Below are positions 14,352 through 17,455 of a stretch of DNA of 17,455 nt, piece after piece; position 1 is the stretch's first letter, and every line of letters begins with the position of its first letter. The position numbers and the translations under genes are program-made. Where the stretch lies: positions 1 through 17,455 of the forward strand of contig CAZRNA010000029.1 of the NCBI GenBank assembly GCA_964601325.1. Reading direction: 5' to 3'. Origin of the DNA: CAVPLU01 sp964601325. Its GTDB lineage: Archaea; Thermoproteota; Bathyarchaeia; 40CM-2-53-6. The notes below the pieces were generated by a model, which saw only the letters and a list, made by a program, of their open reading frames with translations, did no database searches and was not told the DNA's origin.

Positions 14352-16307
14352 TCAAGCACCTCGCTTCTCAGTGAGCGCGGCAATCTGAGCCATCATTTGG
14401 ATGTCCTTGAATCCAGCTTGCTGCATCGCTCCCGACGGACAGGCCGCCACGCAAGCTCCGCATGCCTTGCACAGTGCCTTGTCGACCTCAGCGACTCTCT
14501 TCTCGTCTTTCTGCTTTCGAGATATCGCGCCGTAGGGGCACATGGCAATACAGATGGCGCAGCCGCTGCAGATTTCCTCTGTGACTTGAGCAATCATGGG
14601 CTCGATTCTGATTTCCTCTTTTCCGAAGAGGGCAGCCGCTTTGGCTGCTGAGGCGCTCCCAGCCATCACGCTCTCGACTATGTTCTTCGGGCTTGTCACT
14701 GATCCGGCCAAGTAAATTCCATCTGCTGGTGCCTCAACCGGGCGTAACTTGAGATGAGCTTCCCTGAGGAAGCCTTCAGCACTGCAGCCCACCTTCACGA
14801 CACTTCGTACCTTCGGAAGGCTTTGGCTTGGAGACATCCCCACTGCGAGGACAACTGCATCCGCCGGAATCAGAAGGTCCTCTTGCAGAGTAGCATCATG
14901 CACTCGTACCTCCAAGTTGTCGGATTTCACATTCACCGTGGGAGGCGCCTCGAACATGATGAACTTGACTAGACGTTCCGCTGCTCTTTCGTAGAGTCTC
15001 TCGTCGCCTCTTCCGTAGGTCCTCATATCCTTGTAGATAGTGTAGATCTCAACCTCAGGATACCGATCCTTAATCGTCAGAATGTTCTTCAGAGCTGATG
15101 CGCAACACATTCGGGAACAGTATTGATGGGCGTTTTTCGTGGTTCCGAGCGATCCGACGCACATGATGAATGCGAGGGTCCTTGGAGTAGATCCCTCAAG
15201 TTTCAGTTCTCCTCCGGTGGGTCCGTCCTCGTCGAGAAGTCGCTCCAGTTGGAAAAGGGTCAACACCTTCTTGGAATGCCCGTATCCATACTCTCCTTCA
15301 GGAGGCTCGTAAGGGCTGAACCCGGTTGCAAGGACTACTCCTCCGGCGATCGCCTCAAGATCGTGGCCCTTTTCGTCCAAGTCAATAGCATGCGGCTCGC
15401 AGACCTTGACGCATTCTCCGCATCGCGTGCACGTCTCAGAATCGATTACAGCCACCGGTGGATAGGCTTCCTTGAACGGAAGGTAGATCGCCCTTCTCTT
15501 TGAGATTCCAAACTCGTACTCGTTCGGAACCTCTACCGGACAAACGCGGAAGCATTCTCCGCAGAGTGTGCATTTCGCATCCACGAACCTGGGTTTGTAC
15601 TTGATATTTGCCTTGAAGTATCCTACCGATCCATCTAGTTCGGTGACTTCGGAATTCACATGGGCAGTTACATTGGGGTTGGATACGACGGCCTTGATGA
15701 GGGATCCTACCATTTCCGCCCCTTTCATGTCAACATGAGCAAGCTTCCCTAGCCGAGCCGCTCTTCCCCCGAGCGTAGGGAGTTCTTCTACCAAGTGGAC
15801 TTTGTAGCCTCTTTCCGCAAGGTCGAGTGATGCTCGGAGTCCTGCGACGCCTCCACCTAAGATCAGAGATGCGGGTTGCACGCCGAACCGCAAATCCTCA
15901 AGGGGTTCGAGAAGACTAGCTTTCGCCACAGCCATCCTGATTAGGTCCTTTGTCTTCTCTGTCGCTTTCTGCTTCTCATCGGAATGTACCCAGGAGCTCT
16001 GCTCTCTGATGTTCACCATCTCGAGAAGGTATCGATTGAGACCGGCTTCCTCAACTGCACGGCGAAAAGTTGGCTCATGCATGGAAGGGGAACAGGCAGC
16101 GACAACAACTCGGTTGAGTCCGCTCTTCTTCACGCTATCCTTGATGAGGTCTTGCCCCGGGGCGGAGCACATGAAGATGTACTCCTTGGCGTCGACAACA
16201 TGCGGCAGAGTCTTTGAGTACTCGATGACTTCTTTCACGTTTATCGTTCCGGCTATGTTCATGCCGCAGTGGCAGACGAAGACTCCCACTTTCGGTTCTT
16301 CACTCAT
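14352..16307 (-). CDS. hdrA: HdrA, flavin-containing heterodisulfide reductase subunit A, complete
   Basis: A 651-residue protein, usual HdrA length. Domains in order: N-terminal part with VCHCG (C12, C14) and FMCSAPGQ; FAD/thioredoxin-reductase fold with GGGVAG at 151-156; inserted ferredoxin with C246/249/252/256 and C293/296/299/303; the cysteine set C383, C397, C401, C402 of the HdrA core; and a C-terminal ferredoxin with C580/583/586/590 and C613/616/619/623. The FAD is the site of electron bifurcation in HdrABC-MvhADG complexes, with low-potential electrons leaving through ferredoxin. Oddly, the LDCxxC motif expected after GGR is replaced by a cysteine-free LAHVDMKGAEM (about 189-199). 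The upstream paralogue still has it. Starts at ATG 16307, overlapping the upstream hdrA-like stop as ATGA. Confidence 0.95.
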   Translation of the reverse strand: MSEEPKVGVFVCHCGMNIAGTINVKEVIEYSKTLPHVVDAKEYIFMCSAPGQDLIKDSVKKSGLNRVVVAACSPSMHEPTFRRAVEEAGLNRYLLEMVNIREQSSWVHSDEKQKATEKTKDLIRMAVAKASLLEPLEDLRFGVQPASLILGGGVAGLRASLDLAERGYKVHLVEELPTLGGRAARLGKLAHVDMKGAEMVGSLIKAVVSNPNVTAHVNSEVTELDGSVGYFKANIKYKPRFVDAKCTLCGECFRVCPVEVPNEYEFGISKRRAIYLPFKEAYPPVAVIDSETCTRCGECVKVCEPHAIDLDEKGHDLEAIAGGVVLATGFSPYEPPEGEYGYGHSKKVLTLFQLERLLDEDGPTGGELKLEGSTPRTLAFIMCVGSLGTTKNAHQYCSRMCCASALKNILTIKDRYPEVEIYTIYKDMRTYGRGDERLYERAAERLVKFIMFEAPPTVNVKSDNLEVRVHDATLQEDLLIPADAVVLAVGMSPSQSLPKVRSVVKVGCSAEGFLREAHLKLRPVEAPADGIYLAGSVTSPKNIVESVMAGSASAAKAAALFGKEEIRIEPMIAQVTEEICSGCAICIAMCPYGAISRKQKDEKRVAEVDKALCKACGACVAACPSGAMQQAGFKDIQMMAQIAALTEKRGA

Positions 16308-17455
16308 GCCTTTTCACGCACCGCCAACACCGAGGCCCTCATTGCAGCTGCGCTAGCTTGCGTAACCGAGTCAGGAATGTCCTTCGCGCCCGCGACTACA
16401 CCGGCAGCGAAGATGCCGTTCACTCCCGTCGAAACAGGATCCAAGTAGGAGTTTCGTAGTTTGATGTACCCATCCTCGTCCAACTGCACGTTTGTGAATG
16501 GTTCAATCGGGTTGACCTTCACTCCGACAGCGAGGACCGCCATGTCGACTTCCGTTTTCTTGAGACGTCCTTCGCTGGTGTCTTCATAGGTGAGAGTCAA
16601 GTTCTTGGTCCCGGGGACCTCTTCGATTCTTGCCGGCCGACCTCGGACGAATCTTATTGCGAACTCTGTTCTTGCCCTGTCATAGAACTCTTGATATCCC
16701 TTGCCAAAAGCTCTGAGATCCATGTAGAATACCGTACAGTCAACACCCGGCAGATGCTCCTTTGCGAGTATTGCCTGTTTGACAGAGGCAGTACAGCAGA
16801 AGGCTGAGCAGTTGGGATTCATCCTTACGTCTCTGGAGCAAACGCATTGAATGAAGGCTATGCTGTTGGGATGCTTCTTGTCAGATGTCCTGACGATCTC
16901 TCCTGTAGTCGGGCCTGTAGAAGAGACGAGTCTCTCAAACTCAAGCGATGTGTAGACGTTTGCGTGCGTTCCATATCCATACTCAGGGATCTTGCGAGGA
17001 TCCTGTAGCTGAAATCCAGTCGCCACGATGATCGATGCAACGTCCAGCTCGACCTCTTCCGGTTTCTGTTCGAAGTTTATCGCCTCTGTCGGGCAGAACT
17101 TTTGGCAGACCTTGCAGACACCCTTCGTAAAGTAGAGACAGTGTTCAGTGTCTATTGTTGAAACCAGAGGCACCGCTTGCGGGAAGGGCCAATAGATTGC
17201 CTTTCTTTTTCCCATCCCAAGGTTGAACTCGCTCGGAACGGAAACCGGGCATTTCACGATGCATTCCCCGCACCCTAAACATTTCTCGATCTCAACGTAT
17301 CTTGGTTTTTTCAACACCTTGACGTGGAAGTCTCCCGTTGAGCCCTTGACTTCTTGAACCTCCGAGTAAGTCAGCAGTTCTATGTTCTCATTCTTGGAAG
17401 CAGACACCATTTTTGGTGTGAGGATGCATGCGGCGCAGTCAAGCGTCGGAAAAGT
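16304..17455 (-). CDS. hdrA: Second HdrA-like protein, lacking C-terminal ferredoxin; 5' end outside window
   Basis: The frame is open past the internal ATG at 17410 to the window edge, and the extra 15 codons read TFPTLDCAACILTPK, the classic HdrA motif after GGR, so the gene is cut by the edge rather than starting at 17410. The fragment has 383 residues. Fragment positions: LDCxxC C7 and C10; inserted ferredoxin C59/62/65/69 and C106/114/117/121 (CLYFTKGVCKVCQKFCP, typical of HdrA); HdrA core cysteines C204, C216, C220, C221 with an extra C206 (QCVCSR). It ends at the flavin-domain helix (ASAAAMRASVLAVREKA) with no C-terminal two-cluster ferredoxin, unlike the 651-residue HdrA downstream, with which it overlaps by four bases. 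It probably pairs with that HdrA in a heterodimer. QmoA-like proteins also lack the C-terminal ferredoxin, but the neighbours favour HdrA. Confidence 0.9.
   Translation of the reverse strand, partial: TFPTLDCAACILTPKMVSASKNENIELLTYSEVQEVKGSTGDFHVKVLKKPRYVEIEKCLGCGECIVKCPVSVPSEFNLGMGKRKAIYWPFPQAVPLVSTIDTEHCLYFTKGVCKVCQKFCPTEAINFEQKPEEVELDVASIIVATGFQLQDPRKIPEYGYGTHANVYTSLEFERLVSSTGPTTGEIVRTSDKKHPNSIAFIQCVCSRDVRMNPNCSAFCCTASVKQAILAKEHLPGVDCTVFYMDLRAFGKGYQEFYDRARTEFAIRFVRGRPARIEEVPGTKNLTLTYEDTSEGRLKKTEVDMAVLAVGVKVNPIEPFTNVQLDEDGYIKLRNSYLDPVSTGVNGIFAAGVVAGAKDIPDSVTQASAAAMRASVLAVREKA

Noticed and set aside
14351..14383. Upstream extension of mvhD to the ATG at 14383
   Set aside because: Eleven residues inside hdrA without family resemblance; ATG 14350 has GAGGTG at ideal distance.
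1..17455. CRISPR arrays, insertion sequences, rRNA
   Set aside because: No regularly spaced repeats, no transposase frame, no terminal inverted repeats and no rRNA-like segment were seen on either strand.

Overview
The window looks like part of an archaeal chromosome, about half G+C, with tightly packed genes. The signs are an EtfB-EtfA fusion followed by FixC and FixX, an MvhADG-type hydrogenase linked to HdrA, a small protein resembling archaeal DUF2096, TATA-like boxes, GGTG/GAGG Shine-Dalgarno sites and frequent TTG/GTG starts. A mesophilic anaerobe of a TACK-type lineage such as Bathyarchaeia would fit, but there is no rRNA or tRNA here and the lineage is a guess.

Left part (1-6700), mostly unrelated functions. 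An asparagine synthetase AsnA gene runs off the left edge on the minus strand. A plus-strand set follows: a ChrB C-terminal-domain protein overlapping an MFS transporter, an AhpD-like carboxymuconolactone decarboxylase, and a TatD-type nuclease. Converging on these are minus-strand genes for a histone-deacetylase/AcuC-like deacetylase and a family 2 glycosyltransferase with an N-terminal membrane segment. A plus-strand gene for a stand-alone cyclic-nucleotide-binding-fold protein comes next.

Middle (6844-10278), plus strand: a three-gene overlapping operon, etfBA-fixC-fixX. Its product should be an EtfABCX-type complex. The EtfB loop resembles electron-bifurcating ETFs rather than the mitochondrial type, so the complex may couple NADH oxidation to reduction of ferredoxin and a quinone.

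Right part (10440-17455), minus strand: a small DUF2096-like gene with its own likely promoter, then a tightly overlapping operon. In transcription order the operon is an hdrA-like gene cut by the right edge, a second hdrA, mvhD, mvhG, mvhA and a hydrogenase maturation protease. Electrons from H2 would pass MvhA, MvhG and MvhD to HdrA for flavin-based bifurcation. The two HdrA proteins are not copies: one has the LDCxxC motif but no C-terminal ferredoxin, and the other has the ferredoxin but has lost LDCxxC. They may form a heterodimer. No hdrB or hdrC lies in the window; they may lie beyond the right edge.

The most interesting feature is the convergent pairing of two flavin-based electron-bifurcation modules within about 10.6 kb, which could together manage the ferredoxin, NADH, quinone and H2 pools.
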